23,802 bases of DNA from Eubacteriales bacterium. Lineage in GTDB: Bacteria; Bacillota; Clostridia; Oscillospirales; CAG-382. Below the pieces are notes generated by a model that worked only from the letters and a program-made list of their open reading frames with translations, had not been told where the DNA came from and did no database searches. How positions within the stretch are numbered: the stretch's first letter is position 1; each line of letters begins with the position of its first letter. Below are positions 14,884 through 22,250 of this stretch, in pieces. The stretch covers positions 1-23,802 of the forward strand of contig JAQVQF010000004.1 of the NCBI GenBank assembly GCA_028701715.1, in the 5' to 3' direction. A program made the translations under genes and the position numbers.

Positions 14884-16617
14884 ATGAAAAGAATCTTAGC
14901 TTTTGCGATTGCTCTTATTTTCATATTCGCCTTCGTGTCCTGCGGCGGCGGCAATACGGAAGAGAGCAGTCAGACTCAGTCAAGCGAATCTAATGCTGAC
15001 GAATCTTCGGCAGCCGGAGAATCCTCCGAAGCGGACGAATCCTCCGAAGCGGAAGAATCCTCCGAAGCGGAAGAATCCTCCGAAGACGAATCCTCAACGG
15101 AAACCCCGGTTGAAACCTATTTCGATTTCACCTTAACCGCTTTTATGGTAGGTGTTAACGTAGCCGTTACCGGCGAATCAGTGGTGGTGTTCACAACTAA
15201 CGACGCCATCGCATCCGGCAACACCAAATATTCCATCAATGTACTCCTCGACAAGGAAAGCGACTGTCTGTACAAGGTCGTTTCAGTTGAAATAGGCAAC
15301 GGTACGGGTTACACCGGAACTCTTGGCGACGGACAGATACTCCTTGCCGTTCATTCATCTTCCAGCAATATGGACGATATCGATGAGAATCAGAACGTTC
15401 CCGGCAAATTGGCGGCAATGGCTCTCGAGGCTGACGACCTTATCGCGATAGTCGGAATAGACGAAAACGACATCATTATGCTTAAGGAATACGAAGAAGG
15501 CGACGATCTCGAATATAAGCTCGAGCTACCCGCAAATCATGCTAACAAGAATTTCGTCTCGTTCGGCACCGCCGTAAATACCGGTATTAGAATTGCCGAC
15601 TCAACCTCCATAGCTCTCACCAAGATAAACGCGGCTCCCGCATATGGCGATTCGGCTCTTTATACATACGAATGGGGCTTGGCTCTCGGCGACTACAACT
15701 GGAGCAAATTCGCAATACTTGTTTGCGAATATGACCATTCCGTATTCGGTTACGTTAAGAGTGTGCTTTATGACGTTGATTCCACCGAATCCAAGAAGGA
15801 TATCGAGATCCCCGACGACGGCTTCATTCTTGCCGTTTCGCAAGACAATGCCACTCTTTACAATAAACTGAAGAATATCAAGTCCGGTGATAAATTCTAT
15901 GTTCACGGCCTTCAAATTGCTCCTATCGGCTACGAAATCTCCGGCTGCACCACCGCTCCCGTTATTGACGGCTCAATCGGTCTTACCGAATGGAGCGATT
16001 TCCTCATCGATGAAGTCGATGAAAACAACGTATTCTGGGATTATTCGCAGTTTGAAGTAAACCAGTACGAAATAACCGCTAAAATTTATGCGACATATGA
16101 CGCAAATAATCTTTATTTCGCGGTTGTGGTCGATACACCTGATCAATATTGCTCTGTTACATCTTCTGATGCCGTTAATATGTATAAGTATTGCTGCATT
16201 CAAGTTAATACCGTTGATCAGTCTCCTCTTTCCGAATATATGCTTTCGCATTATGATTATGTTATTGATCCAAAAGCCGTTAACGATGGTCATGTCCGCC
16301 AGTACGGCTTTGCCGTCAACCAAAGCGGAGAAACCGTTTTTGTATTATGGATGGGTTCAGGTACATTCACCGGTCAAGCAAAAGTAGTAAGAGATGCTGA
16401 TGCTGAGCAGACTATTTACGAAGTTTCCATTCCTTGGACAGAAATAGGCGTTGATACTGTTGAAACAGGCGCTGATTTTGGTCTTTCTATCTCCATCAAC
16501 ACATCCAATGAGACAGAAGCTGCCGCCGGCAAGTGGAAGAACATTAAGCTTCGCGACGGCGGCGGAATAATCCTCAGAAATGACTGGACAAAAATTCCCG
16601 TAGCCACGCTTGATTAA
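14884..16617 (+). CDS. Lipoprotein with Ser/Glu repeat spacer and C-terminal CBM9-like domain
   Basis: This 577-residue lipoprotein has signal sequence MKRILAFAIA..., lipobox FVSC and Cys20. Residues 26-75 are a Ser/Glu spacer (ESSEAE repeats) that lifts the protein from the membrane. Two related beta-rich modules follow at about 88-200 and 246-345, each ending in a pattern like DGFILAVSQDN...KLKNIKSGDKFYV. From about 357 a CBM9-like (DOMON-type) carbohydrate-binding domain begins (APVIDGSIGLTEWSD, YATYDANNLYFAVVV, IYEVSIPWTEIG, GADFGLSISIN). The start has GGAG directly after the upstream stop. It probably binds glycans at the cell surface beside the DUF4855 protein. No catalytic domain is recognised. 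Codon choice in the last third is more AT-rich than in its first part. Confidence 0.8.
   Translation: MKRILAFAIALIFIFAFVSCGGGNTEESSQTQSSESNADESSAAGESSEADESSEAEESSEAEESSEDESSTETPVETYFDFTLTAFMVGVNVAVTGESVVVFTTNDAIASGNTKYSINVLLDKESDCLYKVVSVEIGNGTGYTGTLGDGQILLAVHSSSSNMDDIDENQNVPGKLAAMALEADDLIAIVGIDENDIIMLKEYEEGDDLEYKLELPANHANKNFVSFGTAVNTGIRIADSTSIALTKINAAPAYGDSALYTYEWGLALGDYNWSKFAILVCEYDHSVFGYVKSVLYDVDSTESKKDIEIPDDGFILAVSQDNATLYNKLKNIKSGDKFYVHGLQIAPIGYEISGCTTAPVIDGSIGLTEWSDFLIDEVDENNVFWDYSQFEVNQYEITAKIYATYDANNLYFAVVVDTPDQYCSVTSSDAVNMYKYCCIQVNTVDQSPLSEYMLSHYDYVIDPKAVNDGHVRQYGFAVNQSGETVFVLWMGSGTFTGQAKVVRDADAEQTIYEVSIPWTEIGVDTVETGADFGLSISINTSNETEAAAGKWKNIKLRDGGGIILRNDWTKIPVATLD
15019..15090 (+). repeat. 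18-bp tandem repeat coding Ser/Glu spacer
   Basis: Three near-identical units of GAATCCTCCGAAGCGGAM (15019, 15037, 15055) are followed by a shortened unit at 15073 and part of another at 15088. They encode ESSEAD/ESSEAE. Such repeats vary in copy number by slippage, so spacer length may differ between strains. Confidence 0.9.
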
Positions 16618-16642
16618 TATTAACTGAAGAAAAGGATTCAAT

Positions 16643-17512
16643 ATGAAATTAGGTGTAAGTTTATACAGCTTTCACGGATATGCGGATAATTCCAAGCTCG
16701 GAATAAAAGGCTGCATAGACAAGGTTAAGGAAATAGGCGGCGAAGGTGTTGATATTGTCGAAGGCCCTCCCTTCGCCACTCAGAAAGAATATATCGCATA
16801 TGCCAAGGATATAGGCGAATATTGCAAAAAGGTCGGGATAGAAGCCTGTTGCTTCTGCGTGGGCAGTGATTTTATCAACGGCTGTGACGGCGATATTGAC
16901 GCGGAAATAGAGCGTGTCAAGGGCAGAGTCGATGTAGCGGCGGCGTACGGATGCAAATTTATGAGGCATGATGCCACTTACGGCTTCAACGCCTCGATCA
17001 AGCATTCGCGCGGCTTCGACAACGCTCTCCCAAGACTCGTCAAGGGTTACAGAGCGGTTACGGAGTACGCGGCGACCAAGGGTGTAAAAACCTGCGTCGA
17101 AAACCACGGATTTTTCGCTCAGGACGCCGACAGGATTGAAAAACTGATAAACACGGTGGCGAACGATAATTTCGGCGCTCTTGTGGATATCGGCAATTTC
17201 TCCTGCGCGGACGAATACAATCCCCGTTCCGTCGGTATCATGGCACCCTACGCGTTCCATGCCCACGCCAAGGATTTTCATATAAAATCCGGCAACGGCG
17301 AAAACCCCGGCGACGGCTTTTTCCAATCCAGAGGCTGCAATTACCTCAGGGGCTCGATAATCGGTCACGGCGACGTTCCCGTCAAGCAATGCATAAACGC
17401 TCTCAAGCGCGCGGGCTATGACGGATATCTGATGATTGAGTTCGAAGGCATGGAAGACCCTGTAGTCGGTATAAACGTAGGTATGAAAAATCTGAAAAGG
17501 CTCATGCTCTGA
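16643..17512 (+). CDS. Sugar phosphate isomerase/epimerase family protein (xylose isomerase-like TIM barrel)
   Basis: The 289-residue cytoplasmic protein belongs to the AP-endonuclease 2/xylose isomerase-like superfamily, whose members isomerise or epimerise sugars, inositols or hydroxypyruvate. It starts MKLGVSLYSF, the usual first strand. Likely divalent-metal ligands are E153 (VENHG), D182 (VDIGN), H208 (HAHAKD) and E266 (MIEFEG), in the order expected for the family. GHGDVPVKQCINALKRAGYDGYLMIE is the usual C-terminal segment. AAAGGA lies 9 bases before the ATG. It follows the CBM9 lipoprotein by 25 bases and is the only clearly cytoplasmic enzyme of this cluster. It may act on the sugar that the surface proteins bind or release (inference). 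The substrate cannot be read from the sequence. Confidence 0.87.
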   Translation: MKLGVSLYSFHGYADNSKLGIKGCIDKVKEIGGEGVDIVEGPPFATQKEYIAYAKDIGEYCKKVGIEACCFCVGSDFINGCDGDIDAEIERVKGRVDVAAAYGCKFMRHDATYGFNASIKHSRGFDNALPRLVKGYRAVTEYAATKGVKTCVENHGFFAQDADRIEKLINTVANDNFGALVDIGNFSCADEYNPRSVGIMAPYAFHAHAKDFHIKSGNGENPGDGFFQSRGCNYLRGSIIGHGDVPVKQCINALKRAGYDGYLMIEFEGMEDPVVGINVGMKNLKRLML

Positions 17513-17536
17513 TCGGATAAACAGGAAAAACGGCAA

Positions 17537-17566
17537 CGTATGGGATGCCGCAAAGCATCCCATGCG
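17537..17566 (+). other. Intergenic stem-loop without T-run
   Basis: Twelve-base arms CGTATGGGATGC (17537-17548) and GCATCCCATGCG (17555-17566) pair with a single G-U and a 6-nt loop. No T-run follows, so it is not a standard terminator. It may protect the 3' end of the upstream message or weaken readthrough into the next gene. Confidence 0.65.
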
Positions 17567-17595
17567 CTGTCTGTGTCTATAACGGCGGATAACAT

Positions 17596-18288
17596 ATGAA
17601 TGACGTCATTCTTGCCAAGAAGATAAAATTAAAAAAGATTTCGCGTATTATAATTATTGCGGTCGTTTCGCTTGCCGTTCTGCTCGCGCTGCTTTGGGTT
17701 GTGTCGCTGTTTTTTCAAAGAGACAAGATACCCACGCGTGTTGTGGATAAATCTATTCGCTTTTCGACCGTGGATTATAAAATAAATATTTTTGACGACC
17801 CTGTTTATGTCGGTAAAGAACGCAATATAACATATCTCGAATTCGGCACGGGTTCGATTATCGGCAACAATTATAACGGGGACGACGAATGGCACGGTAT
17901 ATCCCCGGCTTCCGAATACGCGAAATACTGCGATGAAGCGGTCTTTTTCAGAAATTATTTTATATGTCTGATTTCCGGCGACTATATATCCTATCCCGAG
18001 TTTTTTACCGACAATTTTTTTAATTATTATACTATTCCGGAAAAATTCACCATGCAGAAGCTTTATGATATAACGGTTGAGCTTTATAACAGGGAAGAGG
18101 TCGATTATAACGACGAAAAAGCCGTCATAGAGCAATATATCGTAAGCTACAGAATAATGAACAACAACGCTTCGTTCCGCGGAGACGTAGGGTCCGACAT
18201 ATCCAAACCGCTGTATTTTAAGATGTTAAAATATAACGGAGAAATTAAAATAGAAGCAATAACATTCATAAAGGAAAAGAAAGCATAA
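17596..18288 (+). CDS. Membrane-anchored protein of unknown function
   Basis: I do not recognise this family. The 230-residue product has a basic N-terminus (KKIKLKKISR), one hydrophobic helix at about 17-40 and then about 190 residues that should lie outside the cell. There is no lipobox and no clear signal peptidase site, so it is probably a single-pass anchored protein. The outer part is rich in Tyr, Phe and Asp (YPEFFTDNFFNYYTIPEKFT) and has only two Cys (137 and 148 region, not a known motif). The ribosome binding site is poor (GGCGGA). It ends 7 bases before a D-Ala-D-Ala carboxypeptidase-like gene, so the two are probably expressed together and may both act at the cell envelope. Confidence 0.72.
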   Translation: MNDVILAKKIKLKKISRIIIIAVVSLAVLLALLWVVSLFFQRDKIPTRVVDKSIRFSTVDYKINIFDDPVYVGKERNITYLEFGTGSIIGNNYNGDDEWHGISPASEYAKYCDEAVFFRNYFICLISGDYISYPEFFTDNFFNYYTIPEKFTMQKLYDITVELYNREEVDYNDEKAVIEQYIVSYRIMNNNASFRGDVGSDISKPLYFKMLKYNGEIKIEAITFIKEKKA

Positions 18289-18295
18289 TTACCGC

Positions 18296-19405
18296 ATGAA
18301 AAACGAATTCAAAAGAATATTATACATATTTTTATCTCTGTGTATTATCCTTACCGTCGCTTTGTTTATAAGCTGGGTGGCAGACGGGGGAGAAGGTCCG
18401 GAAACGAGTACGGAGCTTTCCGAAAACAATGCGATTTCAAACGATGAATCAAACGCGGCGTCGGAAGCGTTTGCGGAACAATCCGAAAATTCCGGCGAAC
18501 AAAGCGAAATTTCCCAAGACGAAATTTCACAAAACATATCTTCCGAAGAAAGCGCCGACGATATTTCCGCGGAAATATCCGAAGAGCATAACATTGCCGA
18601 CGGATTTCCCGTCAATTATATTGAAAGAAACGTTACCGCCGGTTATGTAGCGGTTTACAACGTAACAGACGGCAAATATATATACGGTAAAAACGAAAAC
18701 GAAAAATGCTACCCCGCATCCCTGACAAAGCTTGTGACGGCTCTTCTTGCCGTAAAATATATCAGTCAGGATGATATTATTACCGTGGGTAACGAAATCA
18801 CAAGGATCGGCAAGGGCTCAAGCACGGCATACCTTATTGTCGGTTACCGAATGAAGCTGGAGGTTCTGCTTGACGCTATGATGCTGCCGTCGGGCAACGA
18901 CGCGGCATATGTCGCCGCCGTAACTATAGGCAGGAAAGTGCTTGAAAATGATAACGCGACAATAGATGAAGCTCTCGATTGTTTTTATGCCACGGCAAAC
19001 GAATATGTCAGATCTATAGGCTGCGTGAACACCAATATAGCGTGTCCGGACGGCTATCACGACAATAATCATTATTCCACCGCCTGGGATTATGTGCTTA
19101 TATCCCGCGAAGCGTTGAAGGACAGCTTAATCGCCAAGGTGGTAAAAAAGAAAATCGCCTATGACACTCTTGCCGACGGAACGCAGGTCAGTTATACGAA
19201 CGGTAATCAGCTTTTATTTGAAACAAATTATGTAACCGGATTAAAGACGGGTACAACCAACGAAGCAGGATACTGCATAGCCGCTTCTGCCGAATATAAC
19301 GGCGTTGAACTGATTGTTATAGTGATGAAATCAACCTCCGCCGCAGCGCGTTACAGCGACGCACAGAAGCTTATATCAGCGTCCTACGGATGGTTTGAAT
19401 CATAA
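18296..19405 (+). CDS. D-alanyl-D-alanine carboxypeptidase-like protein (PBP5/DacA type, S11)
   Basis: S11 enzymes trim the terminal D-Ala from peptidoglycan stem peptides outside the membrane. The three active-site motifs are present: S142-L-T-K145, S199-G-N201 and K317-T-G. The 369-residue product has a hydrophobic N-terminal segment (8-28) that probably anchors it. A Ser/Glu/Ile-rich spacer follows (about 35-100, with EQSENSGEQSEISQDEIS), then the catalytic domain from about 112 to the end. The C-terminal domain and amphipathic anchor of classical DacA are missing, so anchoring appears moved to the N-terminus. The ribosome binding site is weak, which fits coupling to the gene 7 bases upstream. 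The catalytic domain is complete and should be active. Confidence 0.9.
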   Translation: MKNEFKRILYIFLSLCIILTVALFISWVADGGEGPETSTELSENNAISNDESNAASEAFAEQSENSGEQSEISQDEISQNISSEESADDISAEISEEHNIADGFPVNYIERNVTAGYVAVYNVTDGKYIYGKNENEKCYPASLTKLVTALLAVKYISQDDIITVGNEITRIGKGSSTAYLIVGYRMKLEVLLDAMMLPSGNDAAYVAAVTIGRKVLENDNATIDEALDCFYATANEYVRSIGCVNTNIACPDGYHDNNHYSTAWDYVLISREALKDSLIAKVVKKKIAYDTLADGTQVSYTNGNQLLFETNYVTGLKTGTTNEAGYCIAASAEYNGVELIVIVMKSTSAAARYSDAQKLISASYGWFES

Positions 19406-19413
19406 AATCATTT

Positions 19414-19443
19414 CCCGGTATTTTATATACCGGGGATTTTTTT
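19414..19443 (+). terminator. Rho-independent terminator after the carboxypeptidase gene
   Basis: Stem CCCGGTAT (19414-19421) with ATACCGGG (19427-19434), a 5-nt loop and seven Ts at 19437-19443. Confidence 0.9.
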
Positions 19444-19444
19444 C

Positions 19445-19473
19445 TTGCTTTTTTACATGACGGAATATATAAT
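19445..19473 (+). promoter_or_regulatory. Promoter of the third solute-binding protein
   Basis: TTGCTT (19445-19450), a 17-base spacer and TATAAT (19468-19473). It begins right after the preceding terminator and would give a very short leader of about 13 nt before the ATG at 19493, just enough to hold the AGGTG site. Confidence 0.62.
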
Positions 19474-19492
19474 AAGTACGAGGTGTGTCATC

Positions 19493-21007
19493 ATGAAAAA
19501 AACCGTTTCAGTGCTTGCGGTATTTATTCTTATATTATATTGTTTTACCTCCTGCGGGACGGAAGACGGCAAGGAAAGCGCAAATTCGACTGCCGGCAAT
19601 TCTTCCGCCGAAATCCAATCGCAAACGGATAACACATCCGAGGAAATGTCGGAAGAAACCGATCCTCTCGCTCATATCGAACAGCAGAATCTTAACCGTA
19701 CCGTGACCTTTCTTGTCAACGGCGATATATATGACCGTTATATGTCGGTGGAAATATTGCCGAACGATAACTCGCCCGACCTTATATCCGAAGCGGTGGC
19801 GGAAAGAAACCGTATTGTGGAGCAGAAATTGGGTGTAAATATTGCCGAATTGAGGGTGACAGCCGACCAGATGATGACCAGGATACGCACGGCGGCGAGC
19901 AGCTCGGCGAACGAATTCGATGTGGCGATGCCCTATCTGTATGTCGCGGCGGCGCTCACCTCGGAGAAAATGTTTTATGATCTCAATGATTTTTCCAATA
20001 TCATAAATTTCGACGCGGATTACTGGAACAAACAAGCCAGGGACGCGTTGACCATAGACAACAAACTCTATTTTGCCACCGGCGATTTCTCCTTGCTTTC
20101 GTTCGAATGCACTCATGCGATAGTTTTTAATAAAACCGTACTCAACAGGGTGGAGGGGGAATCTCCTTACAGCCTTGTCGAAAGCGGTAACTGGACATAT
20201 GACACGCTTACGATGCTTGCCAAGCTTGCGACGGCCGAAACCGACGGAACGGACGGCATGACCTATAAGGATTCATACGGCTTCTGGGTGGACGGGGATT
20301 ATATACTGTCTATGTTCATCGGCTCCGGGGAAAGGCTTTCGACCAAGGACGGAGATGATTTCCCGGCAATAGACATATATACAAATCGCTCGGTAGACGT
20401 GATTAAGAGCCTCACGGACCTTGTCAATGATAAAACCTCCTCGTTTTATATCGAATCCTGTCATACACAGGCGGTGGCGGCGGGTGATAAGGATTGCTAT
20501 TTTGCCGCGACAAAGGCTTTTGCCGAAGGACGCGCGCTTTTCAGATCCTTATCGCTCGTAGATCTACACGAGCTTTCCGCTTTCGAGGTGGATTACGGCA
20601 TTCTTCCCACGCCGAAATATAACACCGAACAGGATGATTATTATTGCTTCGGCTCGACACAGACGGTTACCGCGGCGGCTATACCCATATCTCACGACGA
20701 CCCCGCAACCGTCGCTCTGGTGCTTGAGGCGATGGCGGCGGCTTCGCAAAACACGGTAAAATACAACTATTATGAGGTGCTTTTAAAATCCCGTAAAATA
20801 CAGGACCAGGAATCCGAAATAATGCTTGATGTTATTTTTAAAAACCGCGTATATGATCTTGCGGACATCTATAACTGGGGCGGCATACGGAGTCTTGTCG
20901 TAGACACCGTTACGAACGGAGGCTATACCTTCACATCAAAATGGCAGTCCGTCAGCGATGCCGTTATATCCAAAATGGAAGAAACAATAGACTTTTTCAG
21001 GGAATAA
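19493..21007 (+). CDS. Extracellular solute-binding lipoprotein
   Basis: This is the third member of the solute-binding subfamily in this window, with 504 residues from the ATG at 19493. That start is chosen over an open in-frame extension to 19445 because it begins a proper signal peptide (MKKTVSVLAVFILILY) and has AGGTG 8 bases upstream. Lipobox FTSC gives Cys21, followed by a Ser/Glu/Asn spacer to about 50. The domain has RTVTFLVNGD, ADYWNKQARD, YFATGDFSLLS and YGILPTPKYNTEQDDYY, parallel to the proteins at 780 and 10903. It has its own promoter, and a VOC-family gene follows 12 bases after its stop. There is again no permease. The ligand is unknown. Confidence 0.87.
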   Translation: MKKTVSVLAVFILILYCFTSCGTEDGKESANSTAGNSSAEIQSQTDNTSEEMSEETDPLAHIEQQNLNRTVTFLVNGDIYDRYMSVEILPNDNSPDLISEAVAERNRIVEQKLGVNIAELRVTADQMMTRIRTAASSSANEFDVAMPYLYVAAALTSEKMFYDLNDFSNIINFDADYWNKQARDALTIDNKLYFATGDFSLLSFECTHAIVFNKTVLNRVEGESPYSLVESGNWTYDTLTMLAKLATAETDGTDGMTYKDSYGFWVDGDYILSMFIGSGERLSTKDGDDFPAIDIYTNRSVDVIKSLTDLVNDKTSSFYIESCHTQAVAAGDKDCYFAATKAFAEGRALFRSLSLVDLHELSAFEVDYGILPTPKYNTEQDDYYCFGSTQTVTAAAIPISHDDPATVALVLEAMAAASQNTVKYNYYEVLLKSRKIQDQESEIMLDVIFKNRVYDLADIYNWGGIRSLVVDTVTNGGYTFTSKWQSVSDAVISKMEETIDFFRE

Positions 21008-21019
21008 AGGAGATATAAA

Positions 21020-21418
21020 ATGAAAATCAAAGGAATTCACCATATAGCGATAAAAGTTAAGCCCGAGCAATTCGACCGGGTGACGGGATTTTATAAAAGC
21101 CTTCTCGGACTGAAGACCGTCCGCTCCTGGGGGAACGGCGAAAACCGTGCGGAAATGATTTCCACGGGGGACAATTCGGTGCTTGAAATAATGTCCAGCC
21201 CGAAAGCGGAGGAGGTCCCATCCGAAGGCGCTCTCAGGCATATAGCTTTCGCCTGTGACGACTGCGAAGCGTACGGAAGGCTATTAAAAGAAAACGGCTT
21301 TGAATTTATAATCGAACCAAAGGAAGTCATCCTCGGCAGCGAGCCGCCTTATCCCGTAAAAATATGCTTTGTAAAAGGAATCGCGGGCGAAATTATCGAA
21401 TTTTTTGAAGAAAAATAA
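21020..21418 (+). CDS. VOC (glyoxalase/bleomycin resistance) family protein
   Basis: The 132-residue, single-domain-pair VOC protein opens with IKGIHHIAIKV. Likely metal ligands at the usual four places are H8, E56 (SVLEIM), H74 (LRHIAFAC) and E127 (GEIIEFFEE), so a metal-dependent enzyme (lyase, isomerase or dioxygenase) is possible. The spacing resembles lactoylglutathione lyase-like and methylmalonyl-CoA epimerase-like members, but the substrate cannot be chosen. AAAGGAG lies directly before the ATG, 12 bases after the solute-binding gene, so the two are probably cotranscribed. No clear terminator follows; the A/T-rich stretch 21419-21529 may do that job. Confidence 0.85.
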   Translation: MKIKGIHHIAIKVKPEQFDRVTGFYKSLLGLKTVRSWGNGENRAEMISTGDNSVLEIMSSPKAEEVPSEGALRHIAFACDDCEAYGRLLKENGFEFIIEPKEVILGSEPPYPVKICFVKGIAGEIIEFFEEK

Positions 21419-21529
21419 AAAAAATAAAGCTGTTTACGCCATAAAACAACACTTAAATAATTCATAATACGAGTACCTTTAACATGGCGGAACGCACGCA
21501 AAAAAAATATTTTTTTTTGAAAAAAGGTA

Positions 21530-21558
21530 TTGCAAAAATTATTAAAGTGTGTTATCAT
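21530..21558 (+). promoter_or_regulatory. Promoter of the tRNA operon
   Basis: TTGCAA (21530-21535), a 17-base spacer and TATCAT (21553-21558). The start would lie near 21565, about 24 bases before tRNA-Asp. Confidence 0.7.
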
Positions 21559-21588
21559 ACACAAGCGCCCGTGAGGGAAGCATACCGT

Positions 21589-21665
21589 GGTTCGGTAGTT
21601 CAGTTGGTTAGAACGCCAGCCTGTCACGCTGGAGGTCGTGGGTTCGAGCCCCATCCGAATCGCCA
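21589..21665 (+). tRNA. tRNA-Asp (GTC)
   Basis: A 77-nt cloverleaf: acceptor GGTTCGG (21589-21595) pairs with CCGAATC (21655-21661), anticodon GTC at 21623-21625, T-loop GTTCGAG, discriminator G, CCA encoded. It is the first gene of a four-tRNA operon. Confidence 0.96.
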
Positions 21666-21775
21666 ATACTATTCAATGATTATGCCTCTGTAGCTCAGTT
21701 GGTAGAGCAAGGGACTGAAAATTCCTGTGTCGTTGGTTCAATTCCGACCGGGGGCACCAGATCATTGAATAGTAT
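21666..21775 (+). repeat. Perfect 15-bp inverted repeat bracketing tRNA-Phe
   Basis: ATACTATTCAATGAT (21666-21680) and its exact complement ATCATTGAATAGTAT (21761-21775) flank tRNA-Phe. The left arm starts on the base after the CCA of tRNA-Asp; the right arm starts one base after the CCA of tRNA-Phe. In the precursor they would form a stem with tRNA-Phe at its tip. Confidence 0.9.
21684..21759 (+). tRNA. tRNA-Phe (GAA)
   Basis: A 76-nt cloverleaf: acceptor GCCTCTG (21684-21690) pairs with CGGGGGC (21749-21755), including two G-U pairs; anticodon GAA at 21717-21719; T-loop GTTCAAT; discriminator A; CCA encoded. Confidence 0.95.
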
Positions 21776-21781
21776 CTAAAC

Positions 21782-21857
21782 GCGGATTTAGCTCATTTGG
21801 TAGAGCGCCACCTTGCCAAGGTGGAGGTAGCGGGTTCGAACCCCGTAATCCGCTCCA
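21782..21857 (+). tRNA. tRNA-Gly (GCC)
   Basis: A 76-nt cloverleaf: acceptor GCGGATT (21782-21788) pairs with AATCCGC (21847-21853), anticodon GCC at 21815-21817, T-loop GTTCGAA, discriminator T, CCA encoded. Confidence 0.96.
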
Positions 21858-21961
21858 ATTTTTATGATGTGCTTTGTTCTTTTGCAGCGTGAAATCACGG
21901 CGGAAGAACGGGGTCGAAAACACATACATCGTAAAATCCATAAGCGGTTCATTCCGCGGTG

Positions 21962-21985
21962 ATAAACGGATTTTGGTCCGTTTAT
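21962..21985 (+). other. Hairpin directly upstream of tRNA-Thr
   Basis: A perfect 9-bp stem ATAAACGGA (21962-21970) / TCCGTTTAT (21977-21985) with a 6-nt loop ends two bases before tRNA-Thr. It may act in precursor processing, or as weak attenuation through its short T/A tail. It lies in a 130-base spacer after tRNA-Gly that holds no gene I can support. Confidence 0.6.
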
Positions 21986-21987
21986 TT

Positions 21988-22063
21988 GCTGATGTGGCAC
22001 AGGTGGTAGCGCACATCCTTGGTAAGGATGAGGTCATGAGTTCGAATCTCATCATCAGCTCCA
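21988..22063 (+). tRNA. tRNA-Thr (GGT)
   Basis: A 76-nt cloverleaf: acceptor GCTGATG (21988-21994) pairs with CATCAGC (22053-22059), anticodon GGT at 22021-22023, T-loop GTTCGAA, discriminator T, CCA encoded. It is the last gene of the operon. Confidence 0.95.
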
Positions 22064-22070
22064 AAAAAAA

Positions 22071-22095
22071 GCGAGTCGAATGACTTGCTTTTTTT
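22071..22095 (+). terminator. Rho-independent terminator of the tRNA operon
   Basis: Stem GCGAGTC (22071-22077) with GACTTGC (22082-22088), one G-U pair, a GAAT loop and seven Ts (22089-22095). An A-run before the stem lengthens it and could allow it to work from both sides. Confidence 0.88.
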
Positions 22096-22250
22096 AATAA
22101 AGTCGCTCCTGCGGGACCGATGAAGAGCGTCAATAAAGCTGCCGCATTAAGTCGTTTACTTCGTTTGCCAATGAAAGAAAAGTCGGCTTTGCTTTATTAA
22201 CCGACGAAAAAATGCTTTATTCATCTTTTCCGTGATCCTTATACATAAAC

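Noticed and set aside
15019..15090. CRISPR-like repeat
   Set aside because: The 18-bp units are adjacent without spacers and in frame inside a coding region.
21484..22133. Short frames on both strands over the tRNA genes
   Set aside because: They run through complete tRNA cloverleafs and are not proteins.
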